Part shown: in pieces, positions 56,427-64,000 of the stretch
How positions within the stretch are numbered: position 1 is the first letter of the stretch
Layout of the letters: every line of letters starts with the position of its first letter
Assembly (NCBI RefSeq): GCF_010682105.1
Contig: NZ_JAAGWH010000014.1
Coordinates: 1-64,000, forward strand
From: Modestobacter muralis
GTDB lineage: Bacteria; Actinomycetota; Actinomycetes; Mycobacteriales; Geodermatophilaceae
DNA: 64,000 nucleotides
Direction of reading: 5' to 3'
Notes under the pieces: generated by a model
The model's input: only the letters and a program-made list of their open reading frames with translations
Databases searched by the model: none
Told to the model about the DNA's origin: nothing
Position numbers and translations under genes: made by a program

Positions 56427-57233
56427 TCAGGAGCGCGCAGTGGTGCCGCGCGGGTCCTCCGCATCGGAGGCTAGGGGCCGGGCACCGAACAACGCGGTAC
56501 CGACACGCACCACGGTGGCACCGGCGGTCACGGCGGCCTCGAGGTCGCCGCTCATGCCCGCCGACAGCTCCGAGGCACCCGGGTGGTCGGCCCGCACCCG
56601 CGCGGCGAGCGCGGCCAGCCGCCCGAACGCCGGAGCCGGGTCACCGCCGCGCGGCGCCACCGCCATCAGCCCGCGCAGCCGCAGCCCGGGTGCCGCGCCG
56701 ACGGCGTCGGCCAGCCGGGGGACGTCCTCGGGCGGGGCGCCGCCCCGCTCCCCCAGCTCGCCCTCGGGCCCGCCGAGGTCGACCTGGACCAGGACGTCGA
56801 CGACGCGTCCCTGGGTGCCCGCGGCCCGGGCCAGGGCCTGGGCCAGCTGCTCGCGGTCGACCGAGTGCACGGTGGCCCCCAGCCGGACGACGGCGGCGGC
56901 CTTGTTGCGCTGGAGCTGGCCGACCAGGTGCCAGCGCAGCGCGGGGACCGCCGGGTCCTGCGCAAGGGCGGCCGCCTTGCCCGAGAGCTCCTGCACGCGG
57001 TTCTCGGCGAAGTCCAGCTGGCCGAGCGCGGCGAGGACCGCCACGGCCTCGGCGGGGTGGGTCTTGCTGACCGCGAGGAGGGCGACCGCGGCCGGGTCGC
57101 GGCCGGCGGCCCGGGCCGCGGCGTCGATCCGCGCCCGCACGTCCCGCAGGTTCGCGGCCAACCGCTCGGCCTCGGCACGAGGCTCGCCCCGAGCCTGCGA
57201 GGGGTGAGGAGGACGAGGTCCTTCCACCGTCAT
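56427..57233 (-). CDS. yggS: YggS-type PLP homeostasis protein with repeat-encoded N terminus
   Basis: A 268-residue alanine-racemase-fold protein binding PLP at K57 in [13 protein letters not shown]; members buffer PLP and affect amino acid metabolism. The ATG at 57233 overlaps the pgeF stop (ATGA). The first about 25 residues ([20 protein letters not shown]) are not family sequence: they are encoded entirely by palindromic repeat G (57224-57168). Family similarity begins at about [15 protein letters not shown]. Later starts within the repeat region lack a Shine-Dalgarno. Confidence 0.9.
   Translation of the reverse strand: MTVEGPRPPHPSQARGEPRAEAERLAANLRDVRARIDAAARAAGRDPAAVALLAVSKTHPAEAVAVLAALGQLDFAENRVQELSGKAAALAQDPAVPALRWHLVGQLQRNKAAAVVRLGATVHSVDREQLAQALARAAGTQGRVVDVLVQVDLGGPEGELGERGGAPPEDVPRLADAVGAAPGLRLRGLMAVAPRGGDPAPAFGRLAALAARVRADHPGASELSAGMSGDLEAAVTAGATVVRVGTALFGARPLASDAEDPRGTTARS
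57168..57224 (-). repeat. Palindromic repeat copy G, inside the yggS coding region
   Basis: In gene direction it starts AAGGACCTCGTCCTCCTCAC, 6 nt past the pgeF stop, passes through CTCGCAGGCTCGGGGCGAGCC and ends GAGGCC. It is the closest relative of copy F (34029). It lies wholly within the yggS frame and reads through without a stop. Confidence 0.75.
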
Positions 57234-57961
57234 CCGAGCCAGACGACGCCGGCCTGACGGCCGGTCACACCGTCCCGCCGGTGGCTGAACAGCCGCGGGT
57301 CCTCGACGGTGCACCGCGGGTCGTGCACGACCTGGCGGACACCGGCGCCGCGCAGCACCTCGGCGAGGCCCGCCCGCAGGTCGAGCCCGGGCGTGCCCTG
57401 CCGGGTGCGGACCGCGCTGGCCGGGGCGACCCGGGCGACCTCGGCCTGCATGGCCGCGGGCACCTCGTAGTCCAGCCCGCAGACCGCCGGGCCCAGCAGC
57501 GCCTCGACGTCGGCCGGGCGGGCACCCAGCCGGGTCATCGCCGCCAGCGCCGCCGGGACGACGCCACGACGGACGCCCTCGCGCCCGGCGTGCACCGCGG
57601 CGACCACCCCGGCGACCGGGTCGGCCAGCAGCACCGGCACGCAGTCGGCGACCAGCACGCAGAGCACCAGGCCTGGCGTCGCGGTGACCAGGGCGTCGAC
57701 GTCGGCGACCGGGTTCTCCTCGGCGTCCTCGACGATGGCGACCCCGGTGCCGTGCACCTGCGTCATCCAGACGACCTGCTCGCCGGGCACGCCCAGCTCA
57801 CCGGCCAGCCGCGCGCGGTTGGCCGCGACGTCGGCCGGGTCGTCCCCGACGTGACCGCCGAGGTTGAAGGAGTCGTAGGGAGCGACGGAACGGCCGCCCC
57901 GACGGTCGGTGACGACCCGTCGGGGTCGCACCGCCGCCGGGACGGCCGGTCCAGCGCTCAC
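57230..57961 (-). CDS. pgeF: Peptidoglycan editing factor/purine nucleosidase YfiH-like
   Basis: A 243-residue member of the DUF152 (laccase-domain) family, described both as a peptidoglycan editing factor and as a purine nucleoside phosphorylase/adenosine deaminase. Metal ligands are recognisable in WMTQVHGTGV (His), LVADCVPVLLADP (Cys) and AAVHAGREGV (His). The GTG at 57961 is only 3 nt from the outer end of repeat E, which fills the whole gap from ftsZ. Its stop overlaps the yggS start (ATGA). Position directly after ftsZ is standard in actinobacteria. Confidence 0.9.
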   Translation of the reverse strand: MSAGPAVPAAVRPRRVVTDRRGGRSVAPYDSFNLGGHVGDDPADVAANRARLAGELGVPGEQVVWMTQVHGTGVAIVEDAEENPVADVDALVTATPGLVLCVLVADCVPVLLADPVAGVVAAVHAGREGVRRGVVPAALAAMTRLGARPADVEALLGPAVCGLDYEVPAAMQAEVARVAPASAVRTRQGTPGLDLRAGLAEVLRGAGVRQVVHDPRCTVEDPRLFSHRRDGVTGRQAGVVWLG

Positions 57962-57963
57962 TC

Positions 57964-58021
57964 GGCCCCCGTGCAGGGACCCGCTGCGAGCGTGCGAGGA
58001 GTGGGGGGCACGGGGGTCCTT
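57964..58021 (-). repeat. Stop-proximal palindromic repeat, copy E
   Basis: It begins directly after the ftsZ stop with AAGGACCCCCGTGC and ends GCACGGGGGCC. Stem CCCCCGTGC/GCACGGGGG is perfect. It occupies the complete ftsZ-pgeF gap. Confidence 0.8.
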
Positions 58022-59341
58022 CTACTGGGAGCGGAGGAACTCGGGGATGTCGAGCTCCTCCTCGAAGTCCTCGGAGCCCAGCGGACGACGGGCGGCGCTG
58101 TTCGGGCCGGGGACGGGCGGCAGCGGCGGGACGGTGATCCCACCGCCCTGCGCCGGGGCGGCGGGCTGGCCCGGCCGCGGCGCACTGGCCGCCGCTGCCT
58201 GGGCCGGCACCGCCTGGGTGGCCGGGACCGCGGGTGCTGCGGCCGGGGCCTGGCTCACCGGGCGCTCGCCGGTCTGCACGGGCGCGGCGGCCCGGGCAGG
58301 CGCGGGAGTGGTGACCGGCGTGCTGGGTGCGGCCGGCGCCACGGGGGCGGCGGTCGCGAGCAGGGTCGTGCCGGCGTCCTTGCGGTTGCTCGGCCGGCCG
58401 CTGTCGAACCCGGCGGCGATCACCGTCACCCGCACCTCGTCGCCGAGGGCGTCGTCGATGACGGCCCCGAAGATGATGTTGGCGTCGGGGTGGGCGGCGT
58501 CGCTGACCAGCGAGGCGGCCTCGTTGATCTCGAACAGGCCGAGGTCCGAGCCACCGGAGATCGACAGCAGGACGCCGTGGGCGCCCTCCATCGAGGCCTC
58601 CAGCAGCGGGGAGGCGATGGCCTGCTCGGCGGCCAGCAGCGCCCGGTTGTCACCGCGCGCGCTGCCGATGCCCATCAGCGCCGAGCCCGCACCGGACATG
58701 ACCGACTTGACGTCGGCGAAGTCCAGGTTGATCAGGCCGGGGGTGGTGATGAGGTCGGTGATGCCCTGGACACCGGACAGCAGCACCTGGTCGGCGGTGC
58801 GGAAGGCGTCCATGACGCTCACGTTCCGGTCGCCCAGCTGCAGCAGCCGGTCGTTCGGGATCACGATGAGCGTGTCGCACTCGTTGCGCAGTTCTTCGAT
58901 GCCCGACTCGGCCTGGACCGCCCGCCGCTTCCCCTCGAAGGAGAACGGACGGGTGACCACGCCGATGGTGAGGGCACCGAGCTTGCGGGCGATGGAGGCG
59001 ACGACCGGCGCACCACCGGTGCCCGTGCCACCACCCTCGCCCGCCGTCACGAAGACCATGTCGGCGCCCTTGAGCACTTCTTCGATCTCCTCGCGGTGGT
59101 CCTCGGCGGCCTGGCGACCGACGTCGGGCTGGGCGCCGGCGCCCAGGCCACGGGTGAGCTCGCGGCCGACGTCGAGCTTGACGTCGGCGTCGCTCATCAG
59201 CAGCGCCTGCGCGTCGGTGTTGATCGCGATGAACTCGACGCCCTTGAGGCCGACCTCGATCATGCGATTGACCGCGTTCACGCCGCCGCCGCCGATGCCG
59301 ACGACCTTGATGACCGCGAGGTAGTTGTGCGGAGGTGTCAT
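58022..59341 (-). CDS. ftsZ: Cell-division GTPase FtsZ
   Basis: A 439-residue tubulin homologue forming the Z ring. The GTP-binding loop is [17 protein letters not shown], the N-terminal region [17 protein letters not shown], and the T7 synergy loop [13 protein letters not shown]. After a roughly 110-residue Ala/Pro-rich linker, the C-terminal peptide DIPEFLRSQ, which binds SepF, ends the protein. The ATG at 59341 follows GGGGAG. An AT-rich promoter region lies about 30-60 nt upstream. Repeat E starts at the stop. Confidence 0.97.
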   Translation of the reverse strand: MTPPHNYLAVIKVVGIGGGGVNAVNRMIEVGLKGVEFIAINTDAQALLMSDADVKLDVGRELTRGLGAGAQPDVGRQAAEDHREEIEEVLKGADMVFVTAGEGGGTGTGGAPVVASIARKLGALTIGVVTRPFSFEGKRRAVQAESGIEELRNECDTLIVIPNDRLLQLGDRNVSVMDAFRTADQVLLSGVQGITDLITTPGLINLDFADVKSVMSGAGSALMGIGSARGDNRALLAAEQAIASPLLEASMEGAHGVLLSISGGSDLGLFEINEAASLVSDAAHPDANIIFGAVIDDALGDEVRVTVIAAGFDSGRPSNRKDAGTTLLATAAPVAPAAPSTPVTTPAPARAAAPVQTGERPVSQAPAAAPAVPATQAVPAQAAAASAPRPGQPAAPAQGGGITVPPLPPVPGPNSAARRPLGSEDFEEELDIPEFLRSQ

Positions 59342-59681
59342 GCCGCGCTCCCCAACTGGACCTTCATCCTCAGGTTAAGCCTTATAGTTATGTCAACTGG
59401 TGGGTGTGTGGTCGAAGTTAGGTGTGCCCTCGACTGCCAGCAAGCACCTCCCCGGCGTCGGCGTGTCCTGACTGTGATGTCGCACGGGGAACGGGCGACC
59501 CGCCTGTCACATCTGACTCACTCGGCGTGACGACCCGCGCCTGGATGTCTCACGCAGGGGTTCAGACGTCCGCTCGGTGCCCGCCGACCGGACGGTCGCG
59601 GAAATCCCAGAACCCGTTCGGGGCCCGGGCGTGTCGTCCGGCCCGTCGCGCCCCGGCCGTGCCCGTGGTCGAGGTCGAGGG
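59342..59681 (-). promoter_or_regulatory. ftsZ upstream region with an AT-rich island
   Basis: This 340-bp gap between ftsQ and ftsZ has no gene. At 59372-59400 base composition drops sharply. The minus strand there holds TTGACA (59396-59391), TAACTATAAGG just after, and TAACCT (59377-59372); TTCGAC (59416-59411) lies 18 bp before CATAAC. Spacing of TTGACA to TAACCT is only 13 bp, so the exact promoter is not clear. Similar AT-rich sequence before ftsZ is recalled from other actinobacteria. The rest of the gap (59400-59681) shows nothing recognisable. Confidence 0.6.
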
Positions 59682-60521
59682 TCAGCGGAGGACGACGGCG
59701 TCGGGGGTGCTGACGTCCAGCAGGGCACCGGGCTCGATCGCGCCGGCGTCGATCTGCTGCAGCAGCGCCCCGAGCACCTCGGCCTTGCGATCGGTGAGGT
59801 CCGCGCTCCCCCACCGCACGGTCCGCCCGTCGGTGAGAGTGAGCGTCACGTCGTCGGCGGTGCGCGCCGCGACCCCGGTGAGCTCCGCCCGCACCGCCGC
59901 CGGCAGCGCCGTGACCGCTCCGAGCGCCGCCCGGGTCGCGTCGTCGTCCGGCCCGGGTGCGGACACCTCGAGCGGGACGACGCCGTCGGGCGTGCTGCCG
60001 GTGATCGTCTCGAACACCACTCCCCCGGCGTCGACCAGCCGGCGGGCGCCGTCGGACCGCACGACCGCGACCGGCACCCGCTCCTGCACGGTCACCACCA
60101 CCGTCCCCGGCCAGCCCCGGGTGACCTCGACCGAGGCGACCTGCGCCAGCCGGCCGACGCGGAGGGCGGCCGCGTCGGTGTCCACCCGCGCCAGTGGGGT
60201 GCCGACCTCGACGCCGGCGACGCCGACGACCTCCTCGGCGGCCAGCCGCGCGGCGCCGTCCACCTGCACCGTGCGCACGGCCAGCAGCGGGCTGGCCAGC
60301 AGCACCCAGCCGGCGACCGCGAGCAGGAGGACGGCCACGCAGAACCCCACGACCAGCCGGCGGCGCCGGGCCAGGGTGGCGCGGGCGCCACGGCGGCGGC
60401 GCCGGGGACCCAGTGGGGTGACCGGCGCCGACTGCTCCTGCGGGACCTGCCGCCGGGACGACCCGCTCCTCCGCCGGGGCGAGCCCGCCCGGTCGTTGGT
60501 GGTCGTCCCGACCCGGCTCAC
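59682..60521 (-). CDS. ftsQ: Cell-division protein FtsQ
   Basis: A 279-residue single-pass divisome protein. The basic cytoplasmic N terminus is residues 1-54, a membrane helix spans about 55-80, and a POTRA domain begins at LLAVRTVQVDGAARLAAEEV. The FtsQ/DivIB domain contains VEVTRGWPGTVVVTVQERVPVAVV. The GTG start overlaps the murC stop (GTGA). FtsQ links the cytoplasmic ring with septal wall enzymes. Confidence 0.92.
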   Translation of the reverse strand: MSRVGTTTNDRAGSPRRRSGSSRRQVPQEQSAPVTPLGPRRRRRGARATLARRRRLVVGFCVAVLLLAVAGWVLLASPLLAVRTVQVDGAARLAAEEVVGVAGVEVGTPLARVDTDAAALRVGRLAQVASVEVTRGWPGTVVVTVQERVPVAVVRSDGARRLVDAGGVVFETITGSTPDGVVPLEVSAPGPDDDATRAALGAVTALPAAVRAELTGVAARTADDVTLTLTDGRTVRWGSADLTDRKAEVLGALLQQIDAGAIEPGALLDVSTPDAVVLR

Positions 60522-61990
60522 CGCGACGGCCCCGTCCCGTCCGCGGCCGCGTCGACCACCTCCGGGTCGCCGGCCGCGGGGTCCTCCAGTGCGGCGAGCA
60601 CCTCCGGGCCGACCATCGACACGTCACCGGCGCCCATGGTGACCACGAGGTCACCGGGCCGGGCCAGGGCCGCCACCCGCGGCGCGGCCGCCGACCAGGA
60701 CGGCTCGAACCACACGCGGTCGGGGCCCGGGACCGCGTCGGCGACCAGCCGGCCGGTCACGCCGGGCACCGGGTCCTCACGGGCGCCGTAGACGTCCATC
60801 ACGACGACCAGGTCGGCCAGGCCCAGGGCCTCGCCGAAGCCCGCGGCGAACTGCGCCGTCCGGCTGTAGAGGTGCGGCTGGAAGAGCACGACGAGCCGGC
60901 CGGACCCGACCACCGCGCGCGCGGCGTGCAACTGGGCGGCGACCTCGGTCGGGTGGTGGGCGTAGTCGTCGTAGACGCGCACGCCGGCCACGGTGCCCTT
61001 GAGCTCGAACCGCCGGTGCACGCCGCCGAAGCGCTCGAGCCCGCTGATCAGCCCGGACGCCGGCAGGCCCAGCTCCAGCCCGGCCAGCAGGGCGGCGGCA
61101 CTGTTGAGCGCCATGTGCGCACCGGGCAGCTGGATGTGCACCTCGCCGAGCTCGCGGCCGTCGAGGACGGCGGTGTAGCGGGTGCCGTCGGCGGCCACGC
61201 GCAGGTCGACCAGCCGCAGGTCGGCGTCCGGGCCCTGGCCGTAGGTGCGCACCCGCGCGACCCCGCCCACGCCGGCGAGTCTGGCCGCGCCCGGGTCGTC
61301 GGCGCAGAGGACCAGGAAGCCCTCGGCCGGCACGGTGTGCACGAAGGTGTCGAAGGCCGCCTCGACCGCGGCCAGGTCGCCGTAGTTGTCCAGGTGGTCG
61401 GCCTCGACGTTGGTGACGATGGCCCCGAGCGGGGCCAGCAGCAGGAACGACCGGTCGCTCTCGTCGGCCTCGGCCAGGAAGACGTCGCCCTGCCCGGCGT
61501 GGGCGTTGGACCCGGACTCGTTCAGCGTGCCGCCGATGGCGAAGGACGGGTCGACCCCGCACGCCTGCACCGCGACGGTGAGCATCGAGGTGGTCGAGGT
61601 CTTGCCGTGCGTGCCGGCCACCGCGACGCTGCGCCGCCCGGCCATGACCGCGGCCAGCGCGACGGCCCGGGGCAGCACCCGCAGGCCGCGCTCCCGGGCG
61701 GTGACGAGCTCGGGGTTCTCGTCGCGGATGGCGGTGGAGACCACCACGGTCGCGGCGTCGCCGAGGTGCGCGCCCTCGTGGCCGACCTCGACCCGCGCCC
61801 CGAGGGCGGCCAGGGCCCGCAGTGTGGAGGAGTCGCGGCGGTCGCTGCCGGAGACGGGCACGCCGCGGGCCAGCATGATCCGCGCGATGCCGCTCATCCC
61901 GGCGCCGCCGATGCCGATGAAGTGGACCGCGCCCAGCTCGTCCAGCGCCGGGATGGGGCCGGTCCAGGCGGCGACGTCGTCGGCGCTCAT
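60518..61990 (-). CDS. murC: UDP-N-acetylmuramate--L-alanine ligase
   Basis: A 490-residue ATP-dependent ligase adding the first amino acid of the peptidoglycan stem. The UDP-binding N terminus is [17 protein letters not shown], the ATP loop [13 protein letters not shown], and EADESDRSF and [11 protein letters not shown] complete the active site. The C terminus carries a short acidic tail. The ATG overlaps the murG stop (ATGA). Confidence 0.96.
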   Translation of the reverse strand: MSADDVAAWTGPIPALDELGAVHFIGIGGAGMSGIARIMLARGVPVSGSDRRDSSTLRALAALGARVEVGHEGAHLGDAATVVVSTAIRDENPELVTARERGLRVLPRAVALAAVMAGRRSVAVAGTHGKTSTTSMLTVAVQACGVDPSFAIGGTLNESGSNAHAGQGDVFLAEADESDRSFLLLAPLGAIVTNVEADHLDNYGDLAAVEAAFDTFVHTVPAEGFLVLCADDPGAARLAGVGGVARVRTYGQGPDADLRLVDLRVAADGTRYTAVLDGRELGEVHIQLPGAHMALNSAAALLAGLELGLPASGLISGLERFGGVHRRFELKGTVAGVRVYDDYAHHPTEVAAQLHAARAVVGSGRLVVLFQPHLYSRTAQFAAGFGEALGLADLVVVMDVYGAREDPVPGVTGRLVADAVPGPDRVWFEPSWSAAAPRVAALARPGDLVVTMGAGDVSMVGPEVLAALEDPAAGDPEVVDAAADGTGPSR

Positions 61991-63147
61991 CGGGTTCCTC
62001 TCCGGGTGGCGACGTCCAGCACCAGGTCGGCCAGCCGTTCGTCGGCGTCGGGGGTGCCCGCGGCGGCGGCGTGCGCGGCCAGCGCGGACAGCGCGGTGGG
62101 GTCGGTGAGCAGCGGGACCAGCTCGGCGGTGATCCACGCCGGGTCCAGGTCGGCGTCGGCCACCAGCAGCCCGCCCCCGGCCTCGACCACCGGCAGCGCG
62201 TTGAGCCGCTGCTCGCCGTTGCCGATGGGCAGGGGCACGAAGGCGGCCGGCAGCCCGACCGCGGACAGCTCGGCGACGGTCACCGCGCCGGACCGGCACA
62301 GCGCCAGGTCGGCGGCGGCGTAGGCGAGGTCCATCCGCTCCAGGTAGTCCACGACGACGTAGGGCGCCGACCCGGCCGGGCGGGCGGGGACGGCGACGTC
62401 GGTGTTCTTCGGGCCGCGGGCGTGCAGCACCTGCACCCCGGCGGCGGTCAGCGCGTCGGCGGCACCGACCGCGGCCCGGTTGAGCGAGGCCGCCCCCTGC
62501 GAGCCGCCGAAGACCAGCAGCGTCGGCCGGTCGGCGTGCAGGCCGAAGGCTGCGCGGGCCTCGGCCCGGCGCGCGGCCCGGTCCAGGCCGGTGATCGAGG
62601 TGCGCAGCGGCATGCCCACGTGCACCCCGCCGTGCAGCGGCGTGCCGGGCACGGTCAGCGCGACCCGCGCCGCGACCCGGGCACCGATCCGGTTGGCGAG
62701 CCCGGGCAGCGCGTTCTGCTCGTGCACGACGACCGGGACGCCTGCCCGGCGGGCGGCGAGGTAGGCCGGCAGCGCCACGTAGCCACCGAAGCCCACGACC
62801 ACGTCGGCGCCCAGCTCGGTGAGCAGCGCGCGCGTCTCGGACACGGCGCGGACGATCCGGCCGGGCACCCGGAGCAGGTCCGGCGTGGGCTTGCGGGGCA
62901 GCGGCACCGGCGGGATGAGCCTCAGGTCGTACCCGCGGGCGGGCACCAGCCGGGTCTCCATGCCGCGGGAGGTGCCCAGGCAGGTCACCCGGGGGGTGCC
63001 ACCGGGGGCGGTGCTGCGGCGGGTGAGGGCGTCGGCGAGGGCGAGCATGGGCTCGATGTGCCCACCGGTGCCACCGCCCGCGAGCACCACGTGCACGCGG
63101 CGGTGGGCCGGGCGGGTCGGCCCGGCGTCGTTCGAGGAGGAGGTCAC
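61987..63147 (-). CDS. murG: UDP-GlcNAc transferase MurG
   Basis: A 386-residue inner-leaflet glycosyltransferase making lipid II from lipid I. G-loops are [18 protein letters not shown] and [24 protein letters not shown] and [18 protein letters not shown] bind the acceptor and UDP-GlcNAc. The GTG start overlaps the ftsW stop (GTGA). Confidence 0.96.
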   Translation of the reverse strand: MTSSSNDAGPTRPAHRRVHVVLAGGGTGGHIEPMLALADALTRRSTAPGGTPRVTCLGTSRGMETRLVPARGYDLRLIPPVPLPRKPTPDLLRVPGRIVRAVSETRALLTELGADVVVGFGGYVALPAYLAARRAGVPVVVHEQNALPGLANRIGARVAARVALTVPGTPLHGGVHVGMPLRTSITGLDRAARRAEARAAFGLHADRPTLLVFGGSQGAASLNRAAVGAADALTAAGVQVLHARGPKNTDVAVPARPAGSAPYVVVDYLERMDLAYAAADLALCRSGAVTVAELSAVGLPAAFVPLPIGNGEQRLNALPVVEAGGGLLVADADLDPAWITAELVPLLTDPTALSALAAHAAAAGTPDADERLADLVLDVATRRGTR

Positions 63148-64000
63148 TGCAGGCGTCCTGGCCGTTCCGTTCGCGGGGGGTGGGACCGCGGCGTCGGCCG
63201 GACCCGCGCGGACGGGGGCTCGGTGCGCTCGCGGGGGACGTCGCGCGGGGCGGGTCCTGCAGCCGACGACGGCCGGCGGAGCGCGGACGGGCGGTCACCG
63301 GCGGGCTGCCGGCCGCGCACAGTCTCCCGGTCCCCCGCGCCCCAGCGCTCCTCCGGGGTCGGTGCCCAGCCCTCGGCCCGGCGGGCCCGCGCGGGTGCAC
63401 CGCCCGGCGTCCGGCGCGCGGCGCGCAGGTCACGAGAGGCGGCAGGCTCCGGGCGCACGCCACGCAGCGGCTCGCCCCGGCGCTCGGACCGCCCGGGGCG
63501 CTCGACCGGCCGGGCGGTGGTGCGACTGCCCGACCGGCGCCGGGAGGGCAGCGGGTCGACTGCGGTGGACGGCGCCGGGGAGAGCAGCCGGGCCAGCCGG
63601 CCGCGAGGCTGGGCCTGCAGGTGGGCGACCGCGGCGGGCTCGGCACGGGCGAAGCGGACCAGCAGCCCGACGATGACGAGGGTGAGCACCAGCGAGGTGC
63701 CGCCGGCGGAGATCAGCGGCAGGGTCACCCCGGTGACCGGCAGCAGGCCGACGACGTAGCCCATGTTCATGGTGGCCTGGCCGATCAGCCACACGGTGAT
63801 CGCGGTGCTGGCCAGCTGCACGAACCGGTCGGCCGAGCGGCGGGCGATCCGGAACCCGGCCCAGGCCAGGACGGCGTAGAGGCTGATCACCACCAGGCAG
63901 CCGAGGAAGCCCATCTCCTCGCCGATGATGGCGAAGATGTAGTCGGACTCGGCCTGCGGCAGCAGGTTCCACTTCATCGCGCTGTTGCCCAGCCCGACCC
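63144..64000 (-). CDS. ftsW: FtsW lipid II polymerase, N terminus beyond window
   Basis: The C-terminal part (about 285 residues) of a SEDS-family septal glycosyltransferase. The frame runs on to the window edge, reading [30 protein letters not shown], a conserved FtsW loop. Three more membrane segments and [20 protein letters not shown] follow. A very long Arg/Pro-rich cytoplasmic tail of about 170 residues ends the protein, as in several actinobacterial FtsW proteins, where the tail contacts FtsZ or PBP3. The 5' end is missing because of the window boundary only. Confidence 0.93.
   Translation of the reverse strand, partial: VGLGNSAMKWNLLPQAESDYIFAIIGEEMGFLGCLVVISLYAVLAWAGFRIARRSADRFVQLASTAITVWLIGQATMNMGYVVGLLPVTGVTLPLISAGGTSLVLTLVIVGLLVRFARAEPAAVAHLQAQPRGRLARLLSPAPSTAVDPLPSRRRSGSRTTARPVERPGRSERRGEPLRGVRPEPAASRDLRAARRTPGGAPARARRAEGWAPTPEERWGAGDRETVRGRQPAGDRPSALRRPSSAAGPAPRDVPRERTEPPSARVRPTPRSHPPRTERPGRLQ

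Noticed and set aside
59372-59396. Standard sigma-70 promoter TTGACA-17-TANNNT for ftsZ
   Set aside because: The best -10 words are 4 or 13 bp from TTGACA, not 16-18, so only an AT-rich region is claimed.

Overview
The window is about 64 kb of very GC-rich DNA (roughly 75% G+C). It has dense, often 4-bp-overlapping genes (ATGA or GTGA junctions), many GTG starts, and an actinobacterial gene set: a DivIVA/Wag31-SepF-FtsZ division cluster, PriA-type HisA, an IleRS2-type ileS, and leaderless -10 boxes placed 6-7 nt before start codons. Gene order and the style of the intergenic repeats suggest a member of the Geodermatophilaceae or a close relative (inference). No phage, plasmid or CRISPR genes are seen.

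Layout. 1-478 is non-coding and starts at the last bases of an apparent tRNA, followed by tandem copies of that tRNA 3' end and by two related long hairpins. 479-11354 holds a PLP decarboxylase (+), then tesB-pyk and gltB-gltD (-). 11355-21146 is one long minus-strand run: membrane protein, FAD dehydrogenase, Pro-rich membrane protein, hisI, trpE, a Trp-associated membrane protein, trpC, trpB, trpA, lgt. A possible Trp-Trp leader peptide precedes trpC. 21357-26335 is accessory: a two-subunit ABC exporter, a DinB-like protein and a frameshifted RibD/DHFR-like gene. 26360-37341 contains the histidine genes hisF-ridA-hisA, hisH, and (small membrane protein)-hisB-hisC-hisD. These are split into blocks by inserted genes: an AraC regulator, a DinB-like protein, a nitroreductase and an SDR; and a frameshifted SulP transporter with a MerR regulator next to a truncated nucleotidyltransferase relic. 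37424-54210 carries a LON-domain protein, a DUF2567-like protein, dnaE, a GNAT/hypothetical/CPBP trio, rluD-like, lspA, mqo, a Na+/H+ or K+/H+ antiporter, ileS and a division-neighbourhood protein. 54319-64000 is the cell-division/cell-wall cluster read on the minus strand: ftsW (cut by the window edge), murG, murC, ftsQ, ftsZ, pgeF, yggS, sepF, yggT, wag31.

How the parts work together. PriA (hisA) probably supplies both the HisA and the TrpF step, linking the his and trp blocks. MurC, MurG and FtsW feed septal wall synthesis organised by FtsZ, SepF, FtsQ and Wag31. GltB/GltD supply glutamate. Regulation looks largely promoter-proximal and leaderless: nine genes have a TANNNT box exactly 6-7 nt before the start, including genes at the head of his fragments that insertions cut off from the upstream operon.

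The most notable unexplained structure is a family of about 57-nt imperfect palindromes (seven copies) that starts 0-15 nt after a stop codon, in fixed orientation to that gene. The stems covary between copies. One copy has been absorbed into the yggS reading frame. Other leads are the tandem tRNA-end repeats at the left edge, a candidate translational attenuator of trpC, a GTHH-type IleRS, and two genes broken by what look like one-base losses near G runs.
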